64,000 nucleotides of DNA from NCBI GenBank assembly GCA_947565185.1, contig CANODU010000004.1, positions 1 through 64,000 on the forward strand. The letters are read 5' to 3'. A program made the translations under genes and the position numbers. Within the stretch, counting starts at the first letter, position 1; each line of letters opens with the position of its first letter. Shown in pieces: positions 1 through 10,300 of the stretch. The notes under the pieces are model-generated. The model saw nothing but the letters and a program-made list of their open reading frames with translations. It ran no database searches and had not been told where the DNA came from. This DNA comes from an uncultured Eggerthellaceae bacterium. GTDB taxonomy: Bacteria > Actinomycetota > Coriobacteriia > Coriobacteriales > Eggerthellaceae.

Positions 1-2
1 CC

Positions 3-401
3 ATTCAGCGCTTCATGTCATCGCGCTTGAGGGAGCTCGGCATCAGCCTGAGCTCTTACCCGGTTCTCATCTACCTCTACTACGCATCTGGGAGCCAAGG
101 CCTTGAGTTCACCCAGACCCACCTCTGCAAGGAAAGCGGACAAGACCCTGGTCTCATTTCCCGAAGCCTGAAGAAGCTTTCCGAACAGGGCTATGTGAGG
201 ATCCGCGCCAATACGGAGAAGCTCTCCAGCAACCTCGTCTCGATAACGAACTCTGGAATGAAGATAGCAAAGGAGATCGAAGCGCGCATAGACCAATGGG
301 AAGCAGAATGCTGGGATGACCTTCTGACCAAAAAGGAGAAGGATTGTTGCCTATCTGCGCTGCAGAAGGTGTCATTGAGCATCCTTGAGGAAGATGACTG
401 A
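3..401 (+). CDS. MarR-family transcriptional regulator, 5'-truncated by window edge
   Basis: The C-terminal part of a winged-helix regulator of the MarR type. The frame is open to the left edge (codons from position 3), and MarR proteins are usually 140-160 aa, so the first ATG at 15 is probably internal and the start lies outside the window. Seen: a helix-turn-helix region with 'LGISLSSYPVLIYL', a recognition-helix stretch 'DPGLISRSLKKLSEQGYVR' and the wing with 'NLVSITNSG'. This order is typical of MarR dimers that bind palindromic operators and release on ligand binding. Its target cannot be seen. It faces udg convergently across a 0.6-kb hairpin region, so it is not in an operon with the genes shown here. 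Confidence 0.75.
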   Translation: MQRFMSSRLRELGISLSSYPVLIYLYYASGSQGLEFTQTHLCKESGQDPGLISRSLKKLSEQGYVRIRANTEKLSSNLVSITNSGMKIAKEIEARIDQWEAECWDDLLTKKEKDCCLSALQKVSLSILEEDD

Positions 402-573
402 GGTTCTTCTCTGGATGCTATCCCACAAGGGTTGAGGCACAGCCATCGTAGGCCATCATCAAAAGAAGCAAGAGTGATCGTTGTCGTGGGTGCCGGCAAC
501 AGCCGGCACCTTTGAATGCGCGCCGTGAGGCGCGCCACTGTTTTCGTCCAGGGTTGGGTTGCCGGGAAGGATG

Positions 574-608
574 CAATAGACCTGTGCAAGCACAGGTCTA
601 TTGTTTTG
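574..608 (+). terminator. T-module hairpin followed by ATTGTTTT
   Basis: A 13-bp perfect stem (574-586 with 591-603, loop CAAG) is followed by TTGTTTTG. This resembles a rho-independent terminator reading rightwards, downstream of the MarR-like gene. The same hairpin-plus-ATTGTTTT layout, with a different stem sequence, recurs in five other places. Confidence 0.6.
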
Positions 609-769
609 CATTCGTGCCGCCAGTTGGCGGCACCCACGATCCCCTCAACCGGGCGATAAGCCCGGTTAGGCCGTTCGGATGCGAAGCATCCGTAAGGCCG
701 TTCCATATCAGGAGGCCCTGCCTTAAGGCAGGGCCGACACATTTTTCAGGTAACAAGCACAAAAGAGAT

Positions 770-999
770 GCAGGTACCTGCCGGACCTCACAGATCCTGT
801 GTGCAGCCTGAAAGGTTGCCGCAGGATCTGTGGCCGATCATAGTTGTTGTTGCAAAGCTGAATGGGGTAAAGGGGTTGAAGCCGATTCTGCAGGCCAAGA
901 AATCCATGATATACATCATCATGGATTTCGCAGGCCGAAGCCTCGTAGGTGCCGGCTTCTGCCGGCACTGCGAAGCAGCTGAACACCCCTTCACCCCAT
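770..999 (+). repeat. Module D, alpha type, copy D1
   Basis: A multi-hairpin unit. It begins with the palindrome GCAGGTACCTGC (770-781), then a stem CACAGATCCTG/CAGGATCTGTG (789-832), then a long-range pairing of GGGGTAAAGGGG (about 864-876) with CCCCTTCACCCC (985-997). The long-range pair encloses a hairpin around AAATCCATGAT/ATCATGGATTT. A 34-nt B-type hairpin unit is nested at 945-978; copies D2 and D3 lack it at that point. Confidence 0.8.
945..978 (+). repeat. 34-nt GTAG-headed hairpin unit nested in D1
   Basis: The unit starts GTAGGTGCCGGC, folds as GTGCCGGC/GCCGGCAC, and ends with the small hairpin CTGCGAAGCAG. In D2 and D3 the flanks GAAGCC and GCTGAACACC are separated by only three bases. 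The same unit, in reverse orientation and differing only in the loop, occurs at 19810-19843 and 37906-37939. Confidence 0.8.
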
Positions 1000-1016
1000 G
1001 AAGGTAAAAGGGTGTT

Positions 1017-1049
1017 ATAGGTTTGCGCAAAGCACAAACCTATTGTTTT
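1017..1049 (+). terminator. T-module hairpin followed by ATTGTTTT
   Basis: Stem ATAGGTTTG (1017-1025) pairs with CAAACCTAT (1034-1042) and is followed by TGTTTTG. It sits in the same scaffold slot (GTTAT-hairpin-ATTGTTTT) that a long A hairpin fills at 40651-40717. Confidence 0.55.
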
Positions 1050-1075
1050 GCATTCGTGCCGGCAGTTGCCGGCAC

Positions 1076-1618
1076 CTACGAAAGGAGCTGGGTAAGGGTG
1101 CGGAAATCCGCTTCGAGGGCCTCTTGCTTGCTTCGATCGTAGAGCGCCGCTGCCGGATGATATACGGGCAGCACCTTGAACTTGCCCACCTGATGCACTT
1201 TGCCATGCAAGCGCGTGATGCCCTGATCCGTCTTGATGATATGGCGCGTAGCGAAGTTGCCTAGCGTGACGATGACCTCCGGATCCACCAGCTTCGCCTG
1301 GTCATGCAGGAAATGCGCGCAGGCTTGTATCTCCTCCACCTGCGGATCCCGATTGCCTGGCGGTCGGCACTTGAGCACATTCGCGATATACACATCTTCT
1401 CGACGAAGGCCAGCCAGCCCCAAGAGCGCATCCAGATTCTTGCCTGCAGCGCCCACGAAGGGGCATCCCTGCAGGTCTTCGTTCTTGCCGGGTGCTTCCC
1501 CGACGATCATCACGCGCGCCGTGGGCGATCCGTCACCGAAGACGACGTTCGTGCGACCTTCCCAAAGCGGGCAGGCATGGCACTCATTCGCGGTGGCTGC
1601 AAGCTCTGCAAGATCCAT
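1076..1618 (-). CDS. udg: Type-4 uracil-DNA glycosylase
   Basis: Removes uracil from DNA as the first step of base-excision repair. At 180 aa it has the normal length of family-4 (thermophile-type, iron-sulfur) UDGs. Seen: Cys13 and Cys16 in 'CHACPL', the uracil-binding motif 'GEAPGKNEDLQGCPFVG', further cluster-type cysteines in 'NVLKCRPPGNRDP' and 'IQACAHFL', and the late 'YHPAAALY' motif. The order and spacing fit the family well. It is the last gene of eno-moeA-mogA-alr-udg, 6 nt after alr. Its TAG stop (1076-1078) is also the TAG of the GTAG head of a palindromic repeat, so the repeat abuts or supplies the gene end. Confidence 0.93.
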   Translation of the reverse strand: MDLAELAATANECHACPLWEGRTNVVFGDGSPTARVMIVGEAPGKNEDLQGCPFVGAAGKNLDALLGLAGLRREDVYIANVLKCRPPGNRDPQVEEIQACAHFLHDQAKLVDPEVIVTLGNFATRHIIKTDQGITRLHGKVHQVGKFKVLPVYHPAAALYDRSKQEALEADFRTLTQLLS

Positions 1619-1624
1619 GATGGG

Positions 1625-3115
1625 TCACCGTGTAGCGATGTAGATGCGCGGCATGCGCGAAGAGCCGAATCCGATGCAGACCTCATGCGGCACCGTGCCC
1701 AGAAGATCAGCCATCTCGTCGATGGTGACCACGGCGTTGCCCGCTTCGCCCACGACGAGCACCTCATCTCCTATCTGCGGCTCCAGCTTGCCGGCGCTGC
1801 GGCGCGTGCGCAGATCCACCTCGAACATGGACTGGTCCATGCAGATGGCGCCCACCTGCGGGTGCTTCATGCCGTCCATGATGACATCGATGCGATCAGA
1901 CAGGCCCCGCCGATAGCCGTCAGCGTAGCCGATGGGTATGGTGCATACCTTCGAGAAGCCGCCCGAGCGATGCAGAAGGCCGTAGCTCACGCCCTCCCCC
2001 ACCGGCACCGTCTTCACCTGCGTGATGCGCGCATGCACGCTCATGGCCGGGATGAGATCCACGATGCCGTACGTCTCGGGGCACGGATAGTAACCGTAAA
2101 GCGAGATACCCAGGCGCACCATGTCGAAGTGCACCTCAGGATAGCGGATGATGGCTGCGGAATTCGCCGCATGGACGATGCCCGGATCGATGCCGAATGC
2201 GCGCATCTCAGCGATGGTATCCACGAAGTGCGACGCCTGGATGTTGAACTCCATGGTATCCGCCGCATCCGCCGTAGCGAAATGCGTGAACGTGCCCACC
2301 AGATCCAGCGCCCGATGGAACGAGATGCGCCGCATGAACTCGATGACCTCGTCGAAGCGCACGCCGATGCGATTCATGCCCGTGTTCACCTTCAGATGGA
2401 ACGGTGCGCGCAATCCGATGGAATCCGCCGCCTCAGCGTACTGCACGGCGAACTCTGCTGTATAGACGCTGGGCATGATGCGATAGGCTAGAAGCAGTGG
2501 GATGGTGGCCGCCGGTGGTTCCGCCAAGACCAAGATGGGCGCGCCGATGCCGGCGTTACGCAACTCAACCGCTTCCTCTACCGTGGCCACGCCCAAATAG
2601 TCCGCCCCTGCGCTCAAGGAGCTCTTTGCGCAGCGCACCGCTCCGTGCCCATACGCATCAGCCTTGACCACGGCCATGAGCTTGACGCCTGGTTCCAACA
2701 GCTGCTTGATGGCCAACGTATTGTGATGGATAGCAGAGAGATCCACCTCCACCCATGACCAGCGCTGATCCACGGGAGGGATCTGATCCAGTTCGGCGTA
2801 GTCGAACTGGGCACCGGATTCGTCAGCGTTCGGCACGCGCATGTACTTGTGCATATCCGCCGGGAAGAAGTCGTTTGACTTGCCCCACAGGCTCTTCTCA
2901 GGGCCCGGCTTCTGTTCGGGCTTCACCGTATTCGGCACCTGCCAGCCACTGCGTGCTGCCTGCGATTCGGTATTGCGAAAGCCGCGCGCGTCTCTATCCA
3001 CGGGACCAGCATCACGCGTTGCCCGCGAGCGACGCATGGCATCTCCGGCCGAGACGAAGCCGGGGCGGCGCTGCGAAAAGCCCGTGAATCCGTTCGGGAG
3101 ATCCTCAGATGCCAT
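1625..3115 (-). CDS. alr: Alanine racemase with long N-terminal extension
   Basis: PLP-dependent enzyme interconverting L- and D-alanine for peptidoglycan synthesis. Seen: PLP lysine Lys151 in 'MAVVKADAYGHG', the second catalytic tyrosine Tyr378 in 'GEGVSYGLLHR', 'HAANSAAI', and 'GAICMDQSM' around Asp427. The racemase body starts near residue 119 ('WSWVEVDLSAIHHN'), so a polar tail of about 118 residues with no recognised domain precedes it; racemases are normally about 370 aa against 496 here. The long start is chosen because its ATG lies 4 nt after the mogA stop. Met88 and Met92 are alternative starts. It is co-transcribed with mogA and udg. Confidence 0.92.
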   Translation of the reverse strand: MASEDLPNGFTGFSQRRPGFVSAGDAMRRSRATRDAGPVDRDARGFRNTESQAARSGWQVPNTVKPEQKPGPEKSLWGKSNDFFPADMHKYMRVPNADESGAQFDYAELDQIPPVDQRWSWVEVDLSAIHHNTLAIKQLLEPGVKLMAVVKADAYGHGAVRCAKSSLSAGADYLGVATVEEAVELRNAGIGAPILVLAEPPAATIPLLLAYRIMPSVYTAEFAVQYAEAADSIGLRAPFHLKVNTGMNRIGVRFDEVIEFMRRISFHRALDLVGTFTHFATADAADTMEFNIQASHFVDTIAEMRAFGIDPGIVHAANSAAIIRYPEVHFDMVRLGISLYGYYPCPETYGIVDLIPAMSVHARITQVKTVPVGEGVSYGLLHRSGGFSKVCTIPIGYADGYRRGLSDRIDVIMDGMKHPQVGAICMDQSMFEVDLRTRRSAGKLEPQIGDEVLVVGEAGNAVVTIDEMADLLGTVPHEVCIGFGSSRMPRIYIATR

Positions 3116-3119
3116 GGCT

Positions 3120-3611
3120 TCAGTGCCCCTCCCTGGCCATCATGGAGACCGCATGGGGGAGCACACCTTCGATAGCCTCCCAATTCTCTGTGGCCGCCTT
3201 GGTGGATCCGGGCAGATTGACGACGATGCATGTGCCTCGCTGCATGCACACAGCGCGCGAGAGCATGGCGAATGGCGTGATGGTCATGGAATGGGCGCGC
3301 ATGCCCTCAGCGATGCCCGGCACGTCACGATCGCATACCTTGCGCGTAGCTTCAGGCGTGACATCACGCGGAGACAAGCCGCTGCCGCCACACGTGAGCA
3401 CGACGTCTACGCCCTGCTCATCCGCTGCCGCTACGATAGCACGAGCGATCTGGTCCACATCATCCTTCACGATGACATGGCTGGCCACTTCCCAACCCTT
3501 GGCCTTCACGCGCTCTTCCAGCGCGTAGCCAGCGTCATCTTGCGTGAGGGCGCGCGTGTCAGAGCACGTGACGATGCCGATGCGCACTACCCTATCCGTT
3601 GCGCTTCCCAC
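3120..3611 (-). CDS. mogA: MogA/MoaB-type molybdopterin adenylyltransferase
   Basis: Adenylylates molybdopterin before molybdenum insertion. The 163-aa single MoCF-binding domain has the family signature 'TCGGSGLSPRDVTPEAT', an N-terminal 'RIGIVTCSDTRAL' strand and a C-terminal 'NLPGSTKAATENWEAI' loop. The MogA versus MoaB subtype cannot be decided by eye; both are single-domain proteins. It follows moeA by 12 nt and precedes alr by 4 nt, so the two molybdopterin enzymes are made together. Molybdoenzymes are common in Coriobacteriia, which would explain the need for this pathway, but no molybdoenzyme gene is in the window. Confidence 0.9.
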   Translation of the reverse strand: MGSATDRVVRIGIVTCSDTRALTQDDAGYALEERVKAKGWEVASHVIVKDDVDQIARAIVAAADEQGVDVVLTCGGSGLSPRDVTPEATRKVCDRDVPGIAEGMRAHSMTITPFAMLSRAVCMQRGTCIVVNLPGSTKAATENWEAIEGVLPHAVSMMAREGH

Positions 3612-3623
3612 CTTCTGTCCTCC

Positions 3624-4898
3624 TTAGAGCACGGTCTCTTCAGGCACACCCATGAGGATGCACTCCACCATATCCCCGGCCCGCGCTGGCGTCAGCCCCT
3701 CCGGCATGACCGCCATGCAGTTCGAACGCTGAATGACGCCGAACAACCCCGAGCTCTGATTCTTCGCAGGCGTGACCTCATAGGTTCCATCCGCCGCTTT
3801 TCCATAGACCGAGCGCAAGAGGATGCGCCGTGGATCCTTCTTCTTGACGTCTTGCGTGAGGCGCGCATGGATGCGCGGGAAATCAAGAGCGCTGAAGCCC
3901 TGCATCTTGCGAAGCGCCGGGCGGATGAGCATCTGGAATCCGCAGTAAGCCGCAGCAGGATTGCCCGGCAGACCAAAGACGGGTGTGCCCTCTACGTTGC
4001 CGAATGTCTGCGCTTTGCCGGGGCGCATGTTCACGAGCGTCATGAAGACCTGCCCGGCATCAGCCACCACGGATTTGATGAAGTCGAAATCCCCATTCGC
4101 AGCACCACCCGTGGTGATCACGAAATCGTGATCCTTCACCGCTTGGGTCACAGCATGTCGAAGATCCTCATAGGTATCTGGCACGATGGGAAGCACGCTG
4201 GGAATGCCGCCTGCATCCTTGATGCACGCAGCCATGGCCTGCGAATTGGATTCGCGGATGTGCCCCGGTCCGGGCACCTGAGTGGGCGGGACCAGCTCTG
4301 AGCCCGTGGCCATGATGGCCACTTTCGGCCGCCGGTGCACGGCCACCTCGGTGATACCGCAGCTGGCAAGGCATCCGAGCCCTGCCGCCCCGATGACATC
4401 CCCAACGTGCAAGACCGTATCTCCTGCATGTGCCTCTTCGCCCGCGGCACGCACGTTGGAGCCGGGGTCACACGGGGCCGTGAAGGACACGACCGAACCG
4501 GGCTTGCCATCCCCTGACACCACGCCCACGATCTCATACTTCACCACCGCATCAGCCGCAGCCGGCAGCTCGGCGCCCGTCATGATGCGCACGCATTCGT
4601 CTTCGCCGATGGGCCCCTCATAGACGCTGCCAGCGCCCACCTCAGCGATGACCTTGAGGTTCACCGGCTCCTCTTCGCTAGCGGCCCTGATCTGGGTAGC
4701 GCAGAGCGCAAAGCCATCCATGGCCGAATGGGCGAAGGGCGCCACATCTATGTCGCTGGATGCGGGCTCCGCCGCTACGCGTCCGAGCGCCTCCAGCAGC
4801 GGCACGCGCTCTTGAGGAAGCGCATCCACATGCGAGAACACCAACTGGCGCGCCTCTTCGACCGATATCATCTTGTCCGTGGGATTGGCCTCTGTCAT
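3624..4898 (-). CDS. moeA: Molybdopterin molybdenumtransferase
   Basis: Inserts molybdenum into adenylylated molybdopterin. At 424 aa it has the normal MoeA length and domain order: N-terminal MoeA domain with 'PFAHSAMDGFAL' and 'IMTGAELPAAADAVV', central MoCF domain with 'ITTGGAANGDFDF' and 'GLPGNPAAAYCGF', and a C-terminal beta-barrel domain. The usual 'TGGVSVG' loop reads 'TGGAANG', a small departure. It lies 15 nt downstream of eno and 12 nt upstream of mogA. An MPT cofactor operon joined to eno and alr looks like genome compaction rather than a single pathway. Confidence 0.92.
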   Translation of the reverse strand: MTEANPTDKMISVEEARQLVFSHVDALPQERVPLLEALGRVAAEPASSDIDVAPFAHSAMDGFALCATQIRAASEEEPVNLKVIAEVGAGSVYEGPIGEDECVRIMTGAELPAAADAVVKYEIVGVVSGDGKPGSVVSFTAPCDPGSNVRAAGEEAHAGDTVLHVGDVIGAAGLGCLASCGITEVAVHRRPKVAIMATGSELVPPTQVPGPGHIRESNSQAMAACIKDAGGIPSVLPIVPDTYEDLRHAVTQAVKDHDFVITTGGAANGDFDFIKSVVADAGQVFMTLVNMRPGKAQTFGNVEGTPVFGLPGNPAAAYCGFQMLIRPALRKMQGFSALDFPRIHARLTQDVKKKDPRRILLRSVYGKAADGTYEVTPAKNQSSGLFGVIQRSNCMAVMPEGLTPARAGDMVECILMGVPEETVL

Positions 4899-4913
4899 GA
4901 CCCGCGCCGCCCC

Positions 4914-6260
<1,347 letters not shown>

Positions 6261-6295
6261 TCAGAGGCTTGCCCACAGCCCGTGAGGCCGTGACG

Positions 6296-6328
6296 AAAAG
6301 AGGGCGCAGCCGCTCTGGCCGCGCCCTC
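6296..6328 (-). terminator. Rho-independent terminator after the surface-anchor gene
   Basis: On the minus strand GAGGGCGC (6321-6328) pairs with GCGCCCTC (6300-6307), followed by TTTT (6296-6299). It lies 34 nt downstream of the stop of the LSQTG surface protein and would separate the peptidase/anchor operon from eno. Confidence 0.75.
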
Positions 6329-6361
6329 CCAAAACTTCGATGCGGAGCAGATCCCCGTACG

Positions 6362-7270
6362 CTAGCGAGACTTCTTGCGCCGCGAGATGACCAAGAACGC
6401 GATGGCGCAGAGCGCAAGCGCTGCCACGCACAAGAGCGTGACGACGATGGGCATCAGCGTGTCCCCCGTCTGAGAGAGATCGTTCGGCTGACCGGTGACG
6501 CGGATGTTGCGCTTCTGCGGATCATCTTGCGGGCCATAGCCATCATCGGGACCCATCTGAGGCTGATCATCACCCGCGCCTGGGTTCGCAGGATCACTCG
6601 GGTCATTCGGGTTGTTCGGATTGGTGGGATTGTTCGGGTTGTTGGGATCGTTAGGGTTATTCGGGTTGTTCGGATCATTGGGATTAGTGGGCTCTTCGCT
6701 CTGCCTGTCGCCCAGATATGCTGTGAACGGCTCCTCCTGATAGACCGGATCGGATGTCTGTGTGCGAGAGGCCGTCACCGTGCGCAGCGCATAGACATCA
6801 GCGCGCCCCTCATCGGCTGATGCGGATTCATCCATATAGGGCACCTCCACGATGACCTCTGCCCCAGAGCTCTTCGCCTCATCCAGAGAGAGGACGATCT
6901 GGCCCACGGACAGCCCTTGCGCGAAGAGATCATGACCGCCAGCCACATACAGCGTGATGCGCGTCTTGTCTCCCACTGGGTTGAACGTGGCCTCATGGAT
7001 CTTGGTATTCTCATTGATGTAGCTGCTGAAATCGAAACCGACACCTACGGCGTCTTCCGCATCTGCGTTCACATCCACATCCATGACCAAGGAGAACGCG
7101 CTCACATCCGCTCCCTTGCCATCGAGGGTGACGCCCACATCGCTTCCATTCTGGGAGAAGCGGATCTCGCTCTCCCCACCAGCCGCCCATGCCGTGCTTG
7201 CCATGCCCAGGCAGAGGGTCACTGCAGCTATGAGCGCGCAGAGCGCGGGCATCATTCTCTTCATGATCAT
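6362..7270 (-). CDS. Sortase-anchored surface protein with possible cohesin-type domain
   Basis: A 302-aa secreted protein. Start at 7270 is chosen because AAGGAG (7280-7285) lies 9 nt upstream; the frame is open further but overlaps the preceding gene. Seen: signal peptide 'MIMKRMMPALCALIAAVTLCLG', a beta-rich domain (about residues 27-165) with 'VSAFSLVMDVDV' and 'LSVGQIVLSLDEA', a linker of repeated Pro-Asn and Asn-Asp units, then 'LSQTGD', a hydrophobic helix and the basic tail 'SRRKKSR', the classic sortase layout with a non-canonical motif. The domain's amphipathic beta pattern and its location beside a dockerin protein suggest a cohesin, but no cohesin signature is certain. It lies 34 nt after the peptidase gene and is probably co-transcribed with it. 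Confidence 0.75.
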   Translation of the reverse strand: MIMKRMMPALCALIAAVTLCLGMASTAWAAGGESEIRFSQNGSDVGVTLDGKGADVSAFSLVMDVDVNADAEDAVGVGFDFSSYINENTKIHEATFNPVGDKTRITLYVAGGHDLFAQGLSVGQIVLSLDEAKSSGAEVIVEVPYMDESASADEGRADVYALRTVTASRTQTSDPVYQEEPFTAYLGDRQSEEPTNPNDPNNPNNPNDPNNPNNPTNPNNPNDPSDPANPGAGDDQPQMGPDDGYGPQDDPQKRNIRVTGQPNDLSQTGDTLMPIVVTLLCVAALALCAIAFLVISRRKKSR

Positions 7271-7304
7271 CGTCTGCATCTCCTTATCCATCAGCTGCAT
7301 ATGC

Positions 7305-10300
7305 CTACTGGCCTTGCGCATCGCTTCGAAGCGTGATGCCTGGAAGCGTTTCGGGGACATCCACGAACACCGTGTCAGCGACCAGGCGCTGGCCTTCATT
7401 GGTGAATGCATCGTTCACGCGATAGAGCTCCGCGCGCACTTTGGCGGGCAGTTGCGCATCAGGCGCGATCCAGTAGACCCAGCGCCCGTCGGCGGTATCG
7501 CCGATGAGAGAGCCATCGGGCACTTCGGCCAGGAGCACCTGCTCAGCGTTCAAGATCTCCTCGCCGCCTTCGGTCGTGGTAGAGCCGCCCACGATGGTGC
7601 CGCTTTCGTCATAGAGCACCACCACGTTGTAGGCCGGGTTGCCCTTGACGGCGCCTGTGAACAGGATGCTGCCTGCCGGGATCTTCTGGTCCGGCCTGCT
7701 GGCATCCAACTGGAAGTCAGCGGTGAGCGTGCCGATAGCCTTGATGTCCTCTTGACCTTGCACGCTGGTGAAATCGATGTTGTCACCAGACGGTCCGAAG
7801 ATGCCGATCTCATCGATGCTCACATTCGCTCCCGCCTTATCCGGAGCGACGATGCGGATGAACCGAGCCCTTTCAGAGCAGATCCAGCCATTCGAGCTGC
7901 CTTCTTCGTTCCTGCCCGTGAAGAAGACGTCCGCATAGCCCTCATCCTTCATGGCGAACGTGCCTTCAGCGACCTTCGTGAAGTTCAGGCCATTCACGCT
8001 GGTCTCGATGACATACGCTCCCATGGCGTCGCTTGCACCAGGCTTGTAGCGAATGGAGGCCACATCCTTGACCTGCTTCATGTCGATGAGCACATACGGC
8101 GCTGCTGCAGGCGTGTTGCCATCGCGCACGGTATGGCCCATATAGCTCTCATCGCTTGTAAGGATGGAATCGATGGCCTTCGGCGCATCCGCTTCAGCCT
8201 CGCCGGGGCACTCAGGCTCAGCGCCTTCGGTCACATCGACCGATGAATCCACGGGCTCTTCGGCATTCTCTCCCACAGCCACCATATTGGTCTCCACCGT
8301 CCACTCGCTTGGGGTGAAGCGGCCGTTGCCATCCAGCTTCTTCTGCTCGGTCTCCGTGGGCAGCGAATAGTTCAGGAACTTATCCACCGCTTTGACCTGA
8401 TAGGAAACAGCCCGGTTGCCCAGATACGACGCATCGTCGGTGAAGGTGGCGCTCCCGCCTTGCCCGGCCTGGGTGAACCCGATGACCTCTTCTTGGCGCT
8501 TGCCGGAAGCATAGGTGATGCGGGTGATCTCATAACCAATGAGCGAGTCAGCAAGGGAGGCGTCCGTTGTGTTCAAGGCGAGCGTGACCTTGCTCCCATC
8601 CTGAGCAAGGGCAACGCTGGTCATGGTGCGGTCCGTCACCTGAGGAGCATCCGGATGAGCACGCGTCCATTTGACCGCATCGTCGTTCACGTATTGGAGC
8701 GCTCGCGTCTCCTTTTCATATTGGCTGACGTAGCGCTGCGTCTCAGCATTCGGCTCAAAGCCCCAGCTCTTGAAGAAATCGGTCAGATCCTTGTTCGCCG
8801 CAGCGCTGGCAAGGCGGATGATGTTCTGGCTCTCGCCCGCATTGACCACAAGACCTGGCTGGGGAGCCGCTTCGGGATTGCGGGCATATCCATCCACCCG
8901 CGCGAAGAAGCGATTGGCCTTCAGATCATCGTAGTTCGCGTAGAGCGTATAGACCTCGTTCGCATCATGCGACAGCATGAGCTGCCAGTACATGGCCAGC
9001 TGGGTGAACACGCTGCCCGTCCTGCCCATATCACCAGAGGTGACGCGGTCGTAGACCGTTTGGTAGTTGAAGCGCGTCGTGCCCTCATTGATCATCTTGC
9101 ACAGCTGCGCGAAGTAGTTGTTGGTGACCTCAGCGTAGGCGTAGCGGTTGTTGTTGATGTTGTGGCCGATCTCATGAGCGCTGCCCCAACCGAAGTAATA
9201 GCCATCCCCTGCTTGCCTCGTACCGCCGGGTGCGGTGGCCGCATCGGAGATGGGGCTCAGGATGGCGAAGTTGCCCGATTGCGGGAAATCGACGCCGATG
9301 TGATTGCCCGCTGCGTACATGAAGGCACCGGCGAACATCACCATGCAGCGGATGTTGAGATGCTGCGCAGATATCTCATTGGTCTTCGCAACGCCCTCGC
9401 CCGGCTCCATGAGGCCCTTATGCTGATAGAAGAGCTTCATCATCTGCTCAGAGCCATCCATGTGCTTGATGAGCGACTCTGCCCTCTCGCGCGTCGTGCT
9501 GCCCGTGCATGCCCTGGCCGCTTGCGTAGCGGGCACTGAATACATCATGGTGTCGGTGACCAGCTCTGTCGCATTGTGGATGCAGTTGCGCTCATCGTAG
9601 GCGCAATCCACGCTGGGATTGATGGTGTCCTGCGTGGCTCCATCCACCACCAGCTTGCTCTCCTGCAGATGCGCCTGCCTGTGCGCCTCAGCGCTGTCCT
9701 TGGAGCTCTGAAGGAGCGCGAGCGTTTCATCCAGATCAGAGATATAGCTCTCAGCCTTCGCCACGCGCTGCTCATGGTCAGAGACGTTATGCAGATCGAG
9801 CGTGGGGATATCATGCGCGCCCATGATACGGACGTACCATTCCTCATTAGGATTGTTGCCCGTGTATTGAGCATAGAGCGGACCGCCGTGCTCCTTGCCC
9901 TTATCAGAGATCTTGTCGGGGACCGAATAGACGATGCGCTGGCCTGCGGGGAACGTGCCGCCATAGCTAGGTGCGAACGAAGATTCCGCATACTGCTGCC
10001 CCACATAGAGCTGCACCTTGGAATTCGACCTCACGTTGCGCGAAGACGCATACATGATGATCTGATCTCCCGCAGCAGCCACCTTCCCGAGCGGTTGCCA
10101 CGAGTTCAAGCCGGTGATGCCCAAGTTCTTGCCATTGTCAGCAGCAGGCGATATGTCCGTATGGATCTTGATGATCTCCGACAGACCCGCGTTCTCATCA
10201 GCCAGAAGCTGCTTGGCGAAATCGAGGTCGAGCTGCACGATGGTCTTGTAAGGATAGTAATTGCCATCCGCATCGGGCGTGTTCAGGCGACGATCCAGCT

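Larger units (their letters stand above)
487..1075. repeat. Intergenic hairpin chain, region I (modules B, T, C, D, T, B)
   Basis: No gene is supported between the MarR stop and udg; 402-486 holds nothing recognisable. From 487 the DNA is a chain of hairpins. B palindrome 489-510 is headed by GTGG. Stem GCGCGCC/GGCGCGC spans 518-535. Terminator-like T hairpin spans 574-608. B spans 614-633 with a CCAC tail. Module C runs 647-740: AACCGGGC stem 647-667, CGGATGC stem 676-692, and a 22-bp palindrome 714-735. Module D (alpha type) runs 770-999, then T 1017-1049 and B 1056-1074 with GTAG on the minus strand at 1076-1079. The modules recur in eight other intergenic regions. Confidence 0.85.

Noticed and set aside
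487-1075. Possible CRISPR-like array
   Set aside because: Repeats are palindromic modules of different types without regular spacing or unique spacers, and no cas gene is present.
1304-2491. 395-aa plus-strand ORF opposite alr
   Set aside because: Antisense shadow of alr in GC-rich DNA: His/Arg/Asp-rich, no domain, and the minus strand encodes a clear racemase with catalytic residues.
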